A DNA stretch of 64,000 bases, taken from Hyphomicrobiales bacterium (GTDB lineage Bacteria > Pseudomonadota > Alphaproteobacteria > Rhizobiales > Xanthobacteraceae). The DNA lies in assembly GCA_009377755.1 (NCBI GenBank), contig WHTM01000009.1, positions 1 to 64,000 of the forward strand, read 5' to 3'. Positions 9,256-16,957 of this stretch are shown here, one piece after another. A program made the position numbers and the translations under genes. A model generated the notes under the pieces. The model searched no databases and had not been told where the DNA came from. It saw nothing but the letters and a program-made list of their open reading frames with translations. Numbering within the stretch: the stretch's first letter is position 1; the number at the start of each line of letters is the position of its first letter.

Positions 9256-11163
9256 TCAAGGGGTGCGTTGCCCCTGCATCGCCATTTGAAACGTGTGCCC
9301 GACTTGGCCGCTACGCGGATGCCGCGTCGGAAAACTCTGCGCCTCGGCCAGCAGCCGGTCGATCCCCGCAGCGGGCACCGGTTTGGCGAACAGGAAGCCC
9401 TGCATCTCGTCGCACCCGGCCAGGCGCAGCAGCACACGCTGTTCGTCGGTCTCGACCCCTTCGACCAGCACGCTCAGCTCAAGCGCCCGTCCAAGCGCTA
9501 CGATCGCCTGAATGATGGCCCCGGCGTTGGCCGACTGCCCGAGCGGAGCAACGAAGCCCCTGTCGATCTTAAGCTTGTCGATCGGAAACTGTCGCAGGTA
9601 GGTGAGGCTCGAATAACCCGATCCGAAATCGTCGAGCGCGACGCGAGCCCCGAGCGCACGCAGAACTTCGAGGTGAGTCTTGATCCGCTCCGGCTCCTCG
9701 ATCAGGACGCCTTCGGTAATCTCGAGGACCACGCGCCCCGGACCGACGGCGCTGTCACGGATCAGGCTTGCGATCCGTTCGACCCGCTCGCGGTCACCCA
9801 GTTGCACCGGCGAGAGATTGATGGCGACGTAAAGATGCGGCCAGCGCTTGGCGTCGGCCAGCGCACGGCGCAGCGCGAAATCGCCGAGATCGTCCATCAG
9901 ACCGCCTTCCTCCGCTAAGGGAATGAACACCGCGGGTGCAATCACGCCGCGCTCCGGACGGCTCCAGCGCAGGAGCGCCTCGACCCCCACAACCCGGTAG
10001 CCGTTCGCGGCAACGATCGGCTGGTATTCGATGTCGAACGCGCGCGTGGCCACGGCCTGCTTGAGGTCCCGCCGAAGCGCCTGGCGTTCGTCATGCACAA
10101 CCTCCATGACGCCGTTGAAGGCCAGCGCCCGTCCGCGGCGGTCGCGCTTGGCTGCCTTCAGCGCGAGTTCGGCGCGGCGGGCGATATCGTCGCGCTCCGT
10201 GCCGTGCTCCGGGGCGGACGCAAACCCGACACAGCCGCCAAAACGGAGGACTTCTCCACGCACGGTGAGCGACTCGGCCAGCGCCGCCAGTGCTGCCTGC
10301 CCGGCGGCCACTCCGGCGTCGATCTGCCCGCCGATGAGCACTGCTGCGAACCGGCCACCACCGAAGGATCCCAGCGTTGCGCTGCCCGGTAACGCCGCCT
10401 TCAGCCGCAGCGCGACGGTTGTCAGAATCTCGTCGGTCGCCTGATGCCCAAGCGCGCCGTCGTCGAACCGATCGATGTCGATCAGCAGGTAGGTCACCAC
10501 CTGGCGCGGCCTTCGCCCGATCAGCGCCCGTTCGAGAACGTGATGGATCAAGCTGGTGTTCGGCAGTCCGGTATGGCTTTCGGTGACCAGCGTCCGCGCA
10601 TGCGCTCGGGTTTCGGCAAGGGCACGACCCGACCGGCGAAGATGCCAAAGAGTGAGACCGATGAATCCGCTCAGACAGAAGATGCCCAGCATCACCAGAG
10701 GCCATAGCCGGGTCACCACGTCGGTCACCGGGGCATCCCGGTCCCAGGAAAACCAGCCGACAATACGGCCGTTTTCAACGACCGGCTGGAGGTCGCGCGC
10801 CCTGCCGCCCGGGCCGGAGTCGAAGCGCAGCCCTTTCAAGCCCGAAGCCTGTTCGAGCAGGCGAACAACCCGCTGATCGAATGCCGCGTCTCCGCCGCTC
10901 TCTGCGCGAAATTCCTTAATCGCGGCGACCAGCGCCTGGCGGCGGGCGACGTCGTGCTGATCGTCGCTTTGCCGCGCCAGGTCGTAGCCGACCACGCCGC
11001 ACAGCATGGCCGCGGCGACAAGGACAAGCCCGAGCGGGGCCATCGCGCGCAACCGGCCGGGCTCCTGCCGCAGAATAAAGAGGCCGAGCGAATCCTCATG
11101 CTGCGCCGGCCGGTCAGGCTGGCTACGCCACCCCCTCAAACGTTCGGCGAGTGCCATTCCCAT
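9256..11163 (-). CDS. Membrane GGDEF-EAL protein, probable c-di-GMP phosphodiesterase
   Basis: A 635-residue signalling protein. Two membrane segments (MAPLGLVLVAAAMLCGVVGY near residue 45 and LVMLGIFCLSGFIGL near 150) flank a periplasmic sensor stretch of about 90 residues. A GGDEF domain follows, but its signature reads GGGRF, so cyclase activity is unlikely. The EAL domain is intact, with EALLRW and DDFGSGYSSLTYLRQFP, so it probably hydrolyses c-di-GMP. I choose the start at 11163 because GGAGAG stands 4 bases before that ATG; another start at 11193 is possible. Confidence 0.9.
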   Translation of the reverse strand: MGMALAERLRGWRSQPDRPAQHEDSLGLFILRQEPGRLRAMAPLGLVLVAAAMLCGVVGYDLARQSDDQHDVARRQALVAAIKEFRAESGGDAAFDQRVVRLLEQASGLKGLRFDSGPGGRARDLQPVVENGRIVGWFSWDRDAPVTDVVTRLWPLVMLGIFCLSGFIGLTLWHLRRSGRALAETRAHARTLVTESHTGLPNTSLIHHVLERALIGRRPRQVVTYLLIDIDRFDDGALGHQATDEILTTVALRLKAALPGSATLGSFGGGRFAAVLIGGQIDAGVAAGQAALAALAESLTVRGEVLRFGGCVGFASAPEHGTERDDIARRAELALKAAKRDRRGRALAFNGVMEVVHDERQALRRDLKQAVATRAFDIEYQPIVAANGYRVVGVEALLRWSRPERGVIAPAVFIPLAEEGGLMDDLGDFALRRALADAKRWPHLYVAINLSPVQLGDRERVERIASLIRDSAVGPGRVVLEITEGVLIEEPERIKTHLEVLRALGARVALDDFGSGYSSLTYLRQFPIDKLKIDRGFVAPLGQSANAGAIIQAIVALGRALELSVLVEGVETDEQRVLLRLAGCDEMQGFLFAKPVPAAGIDRLLAEAQSFPTRHPRSGQVGHTFQMAMQGQRTP

Positions 11164-11275
11164 CGATCTCTCCGCGCCGACCCGCCTGGGCATGCAACGC
11201 CGGAGAAACGTAGAAGCGCTGGGTTAACGGCCTCTCAGCGAACACAGTGAACAGAGGATGACCACCGGACCAACG

Positions 11276-12685
11276 TCATCGCAGCCCGAACCATAGCGTC
11301 GCAATGCCAAGGAACGAAAAGAATCCGACCACATCGGTCACGGTCGTCACGAAGGGTCCCGAGGACACCGCTGGATCGACGCCAATGCGCTCCAGCGCGA
11401 TCGGAATGAGGATGCCGCCAAGCGCGGCGGCTGCCAATACGGTAACCATTGCCAGCCCGATAACAAGACCGAGGTCGGTCACATTGAACCAGACGGCCGC
11501 TACCGAGCCCATGATCAAGGCAAAGCCCAGCCCGTTGATCATTCCGACGAGAAGCTCCCGCCGCACGACGCGCCAGGTATTGGCGTTGCTGAGGTCGCGG
11601 GTCGCGAGCGCCCGCACCGCAACTGTCATGGTCTGTGTCCCGGCATTGCCGCCCATGCTGGCGACGATCGGCATCAGCACCGCGAGAGCCACCATCTGTT
11701 GAATCGAGCCCTCGAAGTATCGGATCACCGATGCCGACACCAAGGCGGTCGCGAGATTCGCCAAGAGCCAGGGAAACCGGCTCCTGACGATCATCCACAC
11801 CGAATCCGACAGCTCCTCATCGCCCTTAACGCCACCGAGCGCCTTGAGGTCCTCGTCCGCTTCTTCCTCGATCACGTCGACAATGTCGTCGATGGTGATC
11901 ACGCCGACCAGCCGGTCGCTGTCGTCGACCACCGGCGCGGCGACCAGATCGTAGCGCTCAAAAAGACGGGCCACCTCTTCCTGATCGTCGGTGGCGCGGA
12001 CGCGGCGGCGCTCCTTGTCCATCAGATGGGAGATCAGGACCGGCCGTTTGGTCCGCAGCAAACGATCGAGCGGCACCGCGCCCAGAAAACGGTGGGCCGG
12101 GTTGACGACGTATATCTCGTAGAAGCGGTCCGGCAGATCCTCGGTCTCGCGCATGTAATCGATGGTCTGGCCGACCGTCCAGAATTGCGGCACGGCGATG
12201 AACTCGGTTTGCATCCGCCGGCCGGCGGAATCTTCCGGAAAGAGCAGGCTGCGCGCCAGCGCGACCCGATCCAGCGGCGGCAGCTGCCCGAGGATCTCCT
12301 CTCGTTCCTGCGTCGGCAGGTCCTGGAGGATGGTGACGGCGTCGTCGGAATCGAGTTCCCGGACGCCTTCCGCGACGGTCGCCGGCGCAAGTTCTTCGAG
12401 AATTTCCTCGCGGATCGTATCGTCGACCTCGGTCAGCGCTGTGAAGTCGAAGTCCTTGCCGAGCAGTTCGATAAGCCGTGGCCGATGCTCTGCCTGGAGA
12501 GCTTCAAGCAGGTCGCCGAGGTCCGCCTCGTGCAAACTGACAACGAGGTCGCGCAGCGCGCCGGCATCCGCCGCTTCGATCGCCCGGTCGACCGACTCGA
12601 CGAATTCCCGCTTGACGAGTCCATCCTCGTCACGGAAGGCGGAAGCAGGCGTGGAAGTCACCGCGATGTCTTGTTCATCGAGCAT
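11276..12685 (-). CDS. mgtE: Magnesium transporter MgtE
   Basis: A 469-residue MgtE channel. An N-terminal superhelical domain (to about residue 140) is followed by a CBS pair (about 150-270, with VVDDSDRLVGVITIDDIVDV) and then five membrane helices from about 290 to 469. The pore motif PIVASMGGNAGTQTM is present. MgtE imports Mg2+ and is gated by Mg2+ at the cytosolic domains. No magnesium riboswitch was evident upstream. It ends 112 bases before the EAL gene on the same strand. Confidence 0.95.
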   Translation of the reverse strand: MLDEQDIAVTSTPASAFRDEDGLVKREFVESVDRAIEAADAGALRDLVVSLHEADLGDLLEALQAEHRPRLIELLGKDFDFTALTEVDDTIREEILEELAPATVAEGVRELDSDDAVTILQDLPTQEREEILGQLPPLDRVALARSLLFPEDSAGRRMQTEFIAVPQFWTVGQTIDYMRETEDLPDRFYEIYVVNPAHRFLGAVPLDRLLRTKRPVLISHLMDKERRRVRATDDQEEVARLFERYDLVAAPVVDDSDRLVGVITIDDIVDVIEEEADEDLKALGGVKGDEELSDSVWMIVRSRFPWLLANLATALVSASVIRYFEGSIQQMVALAVLMPIVASMGGNAGTQTMTVAVRALATRDLSNANTWRVVRRELLVGMINGLGFALIMGSVAAVWFNVTDLGLVIGLAMVTVLAAAALGGILIPIALERIGVDPAVSSGPFVTTVTDVVGFFSFLGIATLWFGLR

Positions 12686-13367
12686 GGCGGGGCCCGTTGC
12701 GAGCGGCTGAAAGGGAGAATGCAGCGGTTGTACGCCGCACTCCCCATGCTGGCAATCAACAACGCATCAAGGGAGAACGCGGTCCACCGCCTTGCCCTGC
12801 TGTGACGTTTGAGCTCACTGTGCGACCCGTGCTGCCAAGCCGCACATCGATCCTTGCGGCCTGCTTGCCGGTGGTCGATCGTGCCATGGGGCAGCGCGAG
12901 CACGCCAAGTGGCGCAAGACCGTCCAGGGGCGCGAGGTGACCACGCGGCGCGAGGTTGCGACACGGCGGGCGACCGCGCGGCTCGCGATTCATCGGCCTG
13001 CAGGACAAGCCCGGGGCCGTGAACGCGCCCTGCTACCGCGACGGTTTAGACAAGCGACGCGGCCACTTGCCGCGCGGCCTGCCCGGCTGTCCGCGGGTTA
13101 CATCCCACGTGGTGTCAAAGCCGATAGCGGGCATCCTGATCTCACTGTTGCAGCCGACCTCGTACCATGTGCGGCAAGGGAACAGCTGGGTCACACTCCC
13201 ATCGGCAGCGTATTGATCGCCTGGACCTTCAGCGGGCGGAATCCGGCTCTGCTGAAATCAACGGCGACCCGCATCACCGAGAACGGTATCGTGAGAATGC
13301 AAGAGTCTTTTTTGAGTAAACAAGGACAATAAATAGGTCTTTGGAATTGCTTGGCCCGTTGGCCCTT
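12686..13367. other. 682-base gap between mgtE and tRNA-Leu, no gene recognised
   Basis: A plus-strand frame (12697-13332) is open, but its translation is arginine-rich and shows no motif, and minus-strand frames are no better. The central part is GC-rich and low in complexity. The last 60 bases, next to the tRNA 3' end, are AT-rich. Nothing else is seen. Confidence 0.6.
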
Positions 13368-13452
13368 TGGTGCGGTCGAGAGGACTCGAACCTCCACGGG
13401 TCGCCCCACTAGCACCTCAAGCTAGCGCGTCTACCAATTCCGCCACGACCGC
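13368..13452 (-). tRNA. tRNA-Leu(GAG)
   Basis: On the minus strand the acceptor arm GCGGTCG pairs with CGACCGC. The D-arm contains GGTAGACGC, the anticodon stem CTAGC/GCTAG encloses the loop TTGAGGT, and the T-arm reads GGTTCGAGTCC. The anticodon is therefore GAG, reading CUC and CUU leucine codons. A long variable arm, as in class II tRNAs, is present, and the 3' CCA is encoded at 13368-13370. Confidence 0.95.
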
Positions 13453-13778
13453 AGGATGGAGGGACGCCAAGCTTCACAGCCGGGCGCCGACAGCGACCGG
13501 GCAGGATGTAACAAATCGATGATGGGTGGACAAGGCCCGCCGTCCCTGTCCCAACCTTCGCCGGATATCACTCGAAATTCAGCGTAATTCCGGAGATTGC
13601 GGCAACAGTTCAGTGATCTCGACGGCAATCTTTGTTGCCATTGACGAGCACCGCGCCCTTTGCCACGGAAAGGTCGCTGGCGAGCGGTCGTCGGGCTTCT
13701 ACGGTGTCCAGCTCGATGATGGCGGTTCCCAGCTCAAACGGCGAGGCCGGCGTGAGGTGACCATGATAGGGGTAGCGG
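13453..13778. other. 326-base gap upstream of lipB
   Basis: No supported gene lies here. It should hold the promoters of the tRNA (leftward) and of lipB (rightward). A 60-codon minus-strand frame at 13610-13792 reads smoothly but matches nothing I know. Confidence 0.5.
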
Positions 13779-14594
13779 GTGGTTAACGCGCGCATTGGAA
13801 CTGCTGTCGGCATGGCGCCGTCGGCCGGCGACGCGCCGGCCGAATGGCGTGTGACGGACGGCTTCGTCGCCTATCCTGAGGCGGTGGCCGCAATGGAGCA
13901 GCGCGTGGCCGCGATTGCCGCGGGCGACGCGCCGGAGCAGGTCTGGCTGCTCGAGCATCCGCCCCTCTACACTGCCGGAACCGGCGCACGGGCCGGCCAG
14001 GTTCTCAATGCGCGCTTCCCGCTGCATCCGACCGGGCGCGGCGGGCAGGTCACCTATCACGGCCCGGGCCAGCGGGTCGCCTATGTGATGCTCGACCTTA
14101 GCCGCCGGACGCCCGACGTACGGCGCTTCGTTGCCACGCTCGAAGAATGGATCATCCGCACGCTGGCGGCCTGCGGCGTCCGCGGCGAACGGCGCGAAGA
14201 CCGGGTCGGCGTCTGGGTGCACCGGCCCGGCAAGGGCGACGGCTATGAGGACAAGATTGCCGCCATCGGCATCCGCCTCAGGCGCTGGGTGAGCCTGCAC
14301 GGTATCGCCCTCAATGTGGATTGCGACCTTACCCATTTCGCCGGCATCCTCCCGTGCGGCGTGTCGGAGGCGCGCTACGGCGTCACCAGCCTCGCCGACC
14401 TCGGCCTGCCGGTGACCATGGCCCAGGTCGACATGATGCTACGGCGGGAATTCGAGGGACTGTTCGGCCCCACCGTCGCGGATTCGCCCGACGCCGAGAG
14501 GCCCGAGCGCTCCACGCCGACTGCGGGTGGCGCAACAGTCGGTCGGCCGCAAGCCACCGACGTGCCGCACCCACTGCATTCGACACGCCGCTGA
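13779..14594 (+). CDS. lipB: Octanoyl-[ACP]:protein N-octanoyltransferase LipB
   Basis: LipB moves octanoyl groups from ACP to lipoyl domains, the first step of protein lipoylation. The family motifs are present: [13 protein letters not shown], the catalytic lysine in [17 protein letters not shown], and the catalytic cysteine in LPCGV. The C-terminal 40 residues (from about position 230) run past the family's usual end and look disordered. The start is uncertain: GTG at 13779 gives an N-terminus beginning MVN, as I remember for related LipB proteins, while ATG at 13812 would be 11 residues shorter. Confidence 0.93.
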   Translation: MVNARIGTAVGMAPSAGDAPAEWRVTDGFVAYPEAVAAMEQRVAAIAAGDAPEQVWLLEHPPLYTAGTGARAGQVLNARFPLHPTGRGGQVTYHGPGQRVAYVMLDLSRRTPDVRRFVATLEEWIIRTLAACGVRGERREDRVGVWVHRPGKGDGYEDKIAAIGIRLRRWVSLHGIALNVDCDLTHFAGILPCGVSEARYGVTSLADLGLPVTMAQVDMMLRREFEGLFGPTVADSPDAERPERSTPTAGGATVGRPQATDVPHPLHSTRR

Positions 14595-14709
14595 CCACCG
14601 TGCGCGGCTGATGCGCCGATGCCCACTGGCTCTCGGCATCGGACTGCACTAAGCTCGCGCCGGAATTTACGTCGGAAGCTAACTATCGACCACCTGGAGG
14701 GAGGAAGCC

Positions 14710-15453
14710 ATGCAAATGGACCTGATGTTGAACGGATGGCGGCGCCGGATCGGCTTCATTTGCCCATCCGTGCTAGAGACCACGATCCCGAATTTCACCA
14801 GCTTCGCACCGGAAGGAATCGGACTCTGCGCTATCACGAGCAACATCAGGGATTGGGACAAGGGCGAGTTCGAGCGCGCCATGAACCAGGTGGTCATGGA
14901 TGCACAGTCCCTCGCCACGCGTCACGTCGACTACATTATTTTCTCCGGCGGACCGCTGCTGACCTCGCGCGGCAAGGGCGCCGACGTCGAGCTCACCGAC
15001 CGCATCAGCGAGACGACCGGCCTGCCCTCGACCACGACCATCATGTCGGCGGTCCGCGCGCTCAAGCATCTCGACATCCATCGGCTGGTCGTGCTGACTC
15101 CGTTCCCCGAGCACGTGCAGAAGGCGACCATCGAGTTCCTGCGCTCGCACAACCTCGAGGTGCTCAAGGACGACTCGATGGACATCGGCTTCCGTGATTT
15201 GCACAAGGTGCTGCCCTCGGACATCTATCACCGGGCCGGCAAGCTCCTGTCGAGCACGCCGGAAGCCGAGGGCCTGTACATCCCCTGCCCGCAGTGGCCG
15301 GCGCAGAAAGCCGTAGTCGCGATCGAGCACGACTTCGGCAAGCCGGTGGTGTCGTGCGACCCGGCGGATTTCTGGATGGCGTTCCGCGCGATGGGAATCC
15401 GCGACCGCATCGAGGGTCGAGGGCGGCTCCTGGAATCGCTCAGCAAACATTAG
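14710..15453 (+). CDS. Asp/Glu racemase superfamily enzyme (maleate isomerase / arylmalonate decarboxylase-like)
   Basis: A 247-residue protein of the aspartate/glutamate racemase superfamily. The segments RIGFICPS, YIIFSGGPLLTSRG and YIPCPQWPAQ align with maleate isomerases and arylmalonate decarboxylases. Racemases use two cysteines. Here the first site appears to be FSGGP, without cysteine, while the second (CPQWP, near residue 194) keeps it, as in arylmalonate decarboxylase. It may decarboxylate or isomerise a small dicarboxylate. The ATG at 14710 is preceded by a strong GGAGGGAGGAAGCC site. The next genes are unrelated. Confidence 0.82.
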   Translation: MQMDLMLNGWRRRIGFICPSVLETTIPNFTSFAPEGIGLCAITSNIRDWDKGEFERAMNQVVMDAQSLATRHVDYIIFSGGPLLTSRGKGADVELTDRISETTGLPSTTTIMSAVRALKHLDIHRLVVLTPFPEHVQKATIEFLRSHNLEVLKDDSMDIGFRDLHKVLPSDIYHRAGKLLSSTPEAEGLYIPCPQWPAQKAVVAIEHDFGKPVVSCDPADFWMAFRAMGIRDRIEGRGRLLESLSKH

Positions 15454-15489
15454 ACCATCCAATTCAGATCCGGGTCTAAACCCTTCTTA

Positions 15490-15540
15490 AGCATGATCTT
15501 TTCTGAGTACCGGTTCCCGCTTTTCGGGGTCATGCTCTGG
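15490..15540. repeat. Palindromic intergenic repeat (AGCATGATC...GTCATGCT type)
   Basis: The outer arms AGCATGATC and GGTCATGCT form an imperfect inverted repeat around CCGGTTCCCGCTTTTC. Elements of this form are frequent in Bradyrhizobium-related genomes. It lies 37 bases after the racemase-family gene. Confidence 0.7.
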
Positions 15541-15628
15541 GCCCGAACGGCTGCGCGCCGGCATCGTGAATGGAACCTAAATGGTGGGCACGCCGTTTCT
15601 TGAGTGACATCCATGAGCGGAGAGATCG

Positions 15629-15817
15629 ATGATGCGCCTGATTTTGTTGATGATGGTCGTTGCCTTGGGGGTCGACGCATACGCCTATAGCGGCGCCTAC
15701 ACCCAAGCTGCCGTCAAAGAGATTTCGACGCGCGTAGAAGCTCTCGCGTCCGATTTCGCGGCCGATTCCAAGCAGCCGGTGCCGCCCCGGCCCATCCCCG
15801 ACCGCGGCGCCACGTAG
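15629..15817 (+). CDS. Small exported or membrane-anchored peptide, unknown
   Basis: A 62-residue ORF with a hydrophobic N-terminus (MMRLILLMMVVALGVDAYAY), likely a signal peptide or membrane anchor. A short helical, charged segment follows (VKEISTRVEALASDFAAD), then a proline-rich tail. GGAGAG stands 5 bases before the first ATG. No family is recognised. It lies between two palindromic repeats, so expression is uncertain. Confidence 0.5.
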   Translation: MMRLILLMMVVALGVDAYAYSGAYTQAAVKEISTRVEALASDFAADSKQPVPPRPIPDRGAT

Positions 15818-15825
15818 CACGGCTG

Positions 15826-15900
15826 GTGTGGTTTAGGTTCAGAAGTTCCCTTTGTCTCAGCCGCGCAGCCGTCAAGAGAACTTCTGAACCTAAGCCACAC
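15826..15900. repeat. Intergenic repeat family B, copy 1
   Basis: A 23-base inverted repeat: left arm GTGTGGTTTAGGTTCAGAAG..., right arm ...CTTCTGAACCTAAGCCACAC. The loop is about 30 bases. The 19 bases CCGTCAAGAGAACTTCTGA and the CCACAC end recur at 57478-57549 inside the ribosomal protein cluster. The element can form a strong hairpin. Confidence 0.8.
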
Positions 15901-15915
15901 GAGACTCATAGTTTT

Positions 15916-16224
15916 CTAGATCGTGGGCAGGAGCGAAAATCGCTCGCCGGCGCGACGCGGGCTCAGCGCGGGCGATGCGGCGTCCCACTGATCGACGGCG
16001 TCGACGCGCGCACCGCGCGGTCCCTGCCGGCAGGCCTCGATCAACCCCGCGACCTTGTCCGGCGCTCCGGCGAACACCGCCTCGACCGAGCCGTCGCGGC
16101 GGTTTCTTACCCAGCCTTCGAGACCGTGCGCCAGCGCCGCGCGCTCGGTCCAGGCGCGGTAGCCGACCCCCTGCACCAGGCCGCGGATGACGACATGACG
16201 GATCGCCGTATCCGTTTCCGTCAT
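15916..16224 (-). CDS. acyP: Acylphosphatase
   Basis: A 102-residue acylphosphatase, which hydrolyses carboxyl-phosphate bonds such as acetyl phosphate. The phosphate-binding loop GLVQGVGYR with its catalytic arginine is at about residues 15-23, and the catalytic asparagine lies in GWVRNRRDGSVEA. Its start overlaps the stop of the upstream GGCT-like gene by 4 bases (ATGA), so the two are translated together. The C-terminus is about 10 residues longer than the usual 90. Confidence 0.93.
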   Translation of the reverse strand: MTETDTAIRHVVIRGLVQGVGYRAWTERAALAHGLEGWVRNRRDGSVEAVFAGAPDKVAGLIEACRQGPRGARVDAVDQWDAASPALSPRRAGERFSLLPTI

Positions 16225-16685
16225 CGCACCTCTCCGGCTTGCGGCGTGCGCGCGCCGTGCCAGCCAGAGCTCGCAAACCGCCGCAACTCATCACGATAAG
16301 TAATTGGAAGGTGCCAGCTTTGTGCCGCCGACATGACGAGCGATAGATGTCCCGGCCGGGGCCGCCCCGGCGCCGCGCTGCGGCTGATATAGACCTGCGC
16401 CCGTCGGCGGGCCACCCCGACGATCACCGGCAGCATGCGGCGGCGGTAGAGCCCGGCATCGACCCCCTCGTAGGCATCGAGCGCGGCGAGGTCGTGCGCG
16501 GTGAGCCGCCACAGCACGCCATGCACCCGCGCCCCTGGCCGCCGGACAATCGAAACATAGCCGTCGACCGCGACCAGCAGGCGCCAGCCTTCGAGCGTGC
16601 CAGTGCCGATGGCCCGGGCACCCGGGCAGCGCAGCCGCATCGCTGCGCGATCCATGTTGGTGCCGTACGCGAAATACAGGGTCAT
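16221..16685 (-). CDS. Gamma-glutamylcyclotransferase (AIG2/GGCT-like) family protein
   Basis: A 154-residue protein with the GGCT signature YFAYGTNM right after the start and a candidate catalytic glutamate in LDAYEGV near residue 73. The family removes 5-oxoproline from gamma-glutamyl peptides or amines; the substrate here is unknown. The frame is open far upstream across pccA, but homology begins at the ATG at 16685. It overlaps acyP by 4 bases, forming a two-gene operon. Confidence 0.87.
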   Translation of the reverse strand: MTLYFAYGTNMDRAAMRLRCPGARAIGTGTLEGWRLLVAVDGYVSIVRRPGARVHGVLWRLTAHDLAALDAYEGVDAGLYRRRMLPVIVGVARRRAQVYISRSAAPGRPRPGHLSLVMSAAQSWHLPITYRDELRRFASSGWHGARTPQAGEVR

Positions 16686-16904
16686 GGTCTGAGTCAACCG
16701 CAGCTTCTCCGGCAATGCCTCTCCGCATGTCGTCCCCGCAGTCATCCGCATTCTCGCTAGGCCCCCCGCCGAGGGATGCCGCATTCCCATCACCCCCGAA
16801 GTCCGAGGGGCGCGCGGAACGCCAGGCTTCAGCCAGCCCGCAGCCCGGTGCACGATTTGGATGAAGTGCACGAGATTGTAACCACCACGGACGATCATGT
16901 CGCA

Positions 16905-16937
16905 CAGGGTGGGTTTCGCTGCGCTCAACCCACCCTG
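16905..16937. repeat. Hairpin downstream of pccA
   Basis: CAGGGTGGGTTT and CAACCCACCCTG form a 12-base near-perfect inverted repeat with a 9-base loop, 20 bases past the pccA stop. There is no T-run. It belongs to a common rhizobial class (GGTGGGTT...AACCCACC) and may protect or end the pccA transcript. Confidence 0.6.
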
Positions 16938-16957
16938 CAAGACCATCCCCGCGCCCC

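Noticed and set aside
12686-12800. Magnesium riboswitch upstream of mgtE
   Set aside because: No conserved riboswitch structure could be identified in the leader.
12697-13332. 211-codon plus-strand frame between mgtE and tRNA-Leu
   Set aside because: No recognisable motif and a composition expected from non-coding high-GC DNA.
13610-13792. 60-codon minus-strand frame divergent from lipB
   Set aside because: The translation reads smoothly, but no family was recognised, it overlaps the likely lipB start at 13779, and there is no clear ribosome binding site.
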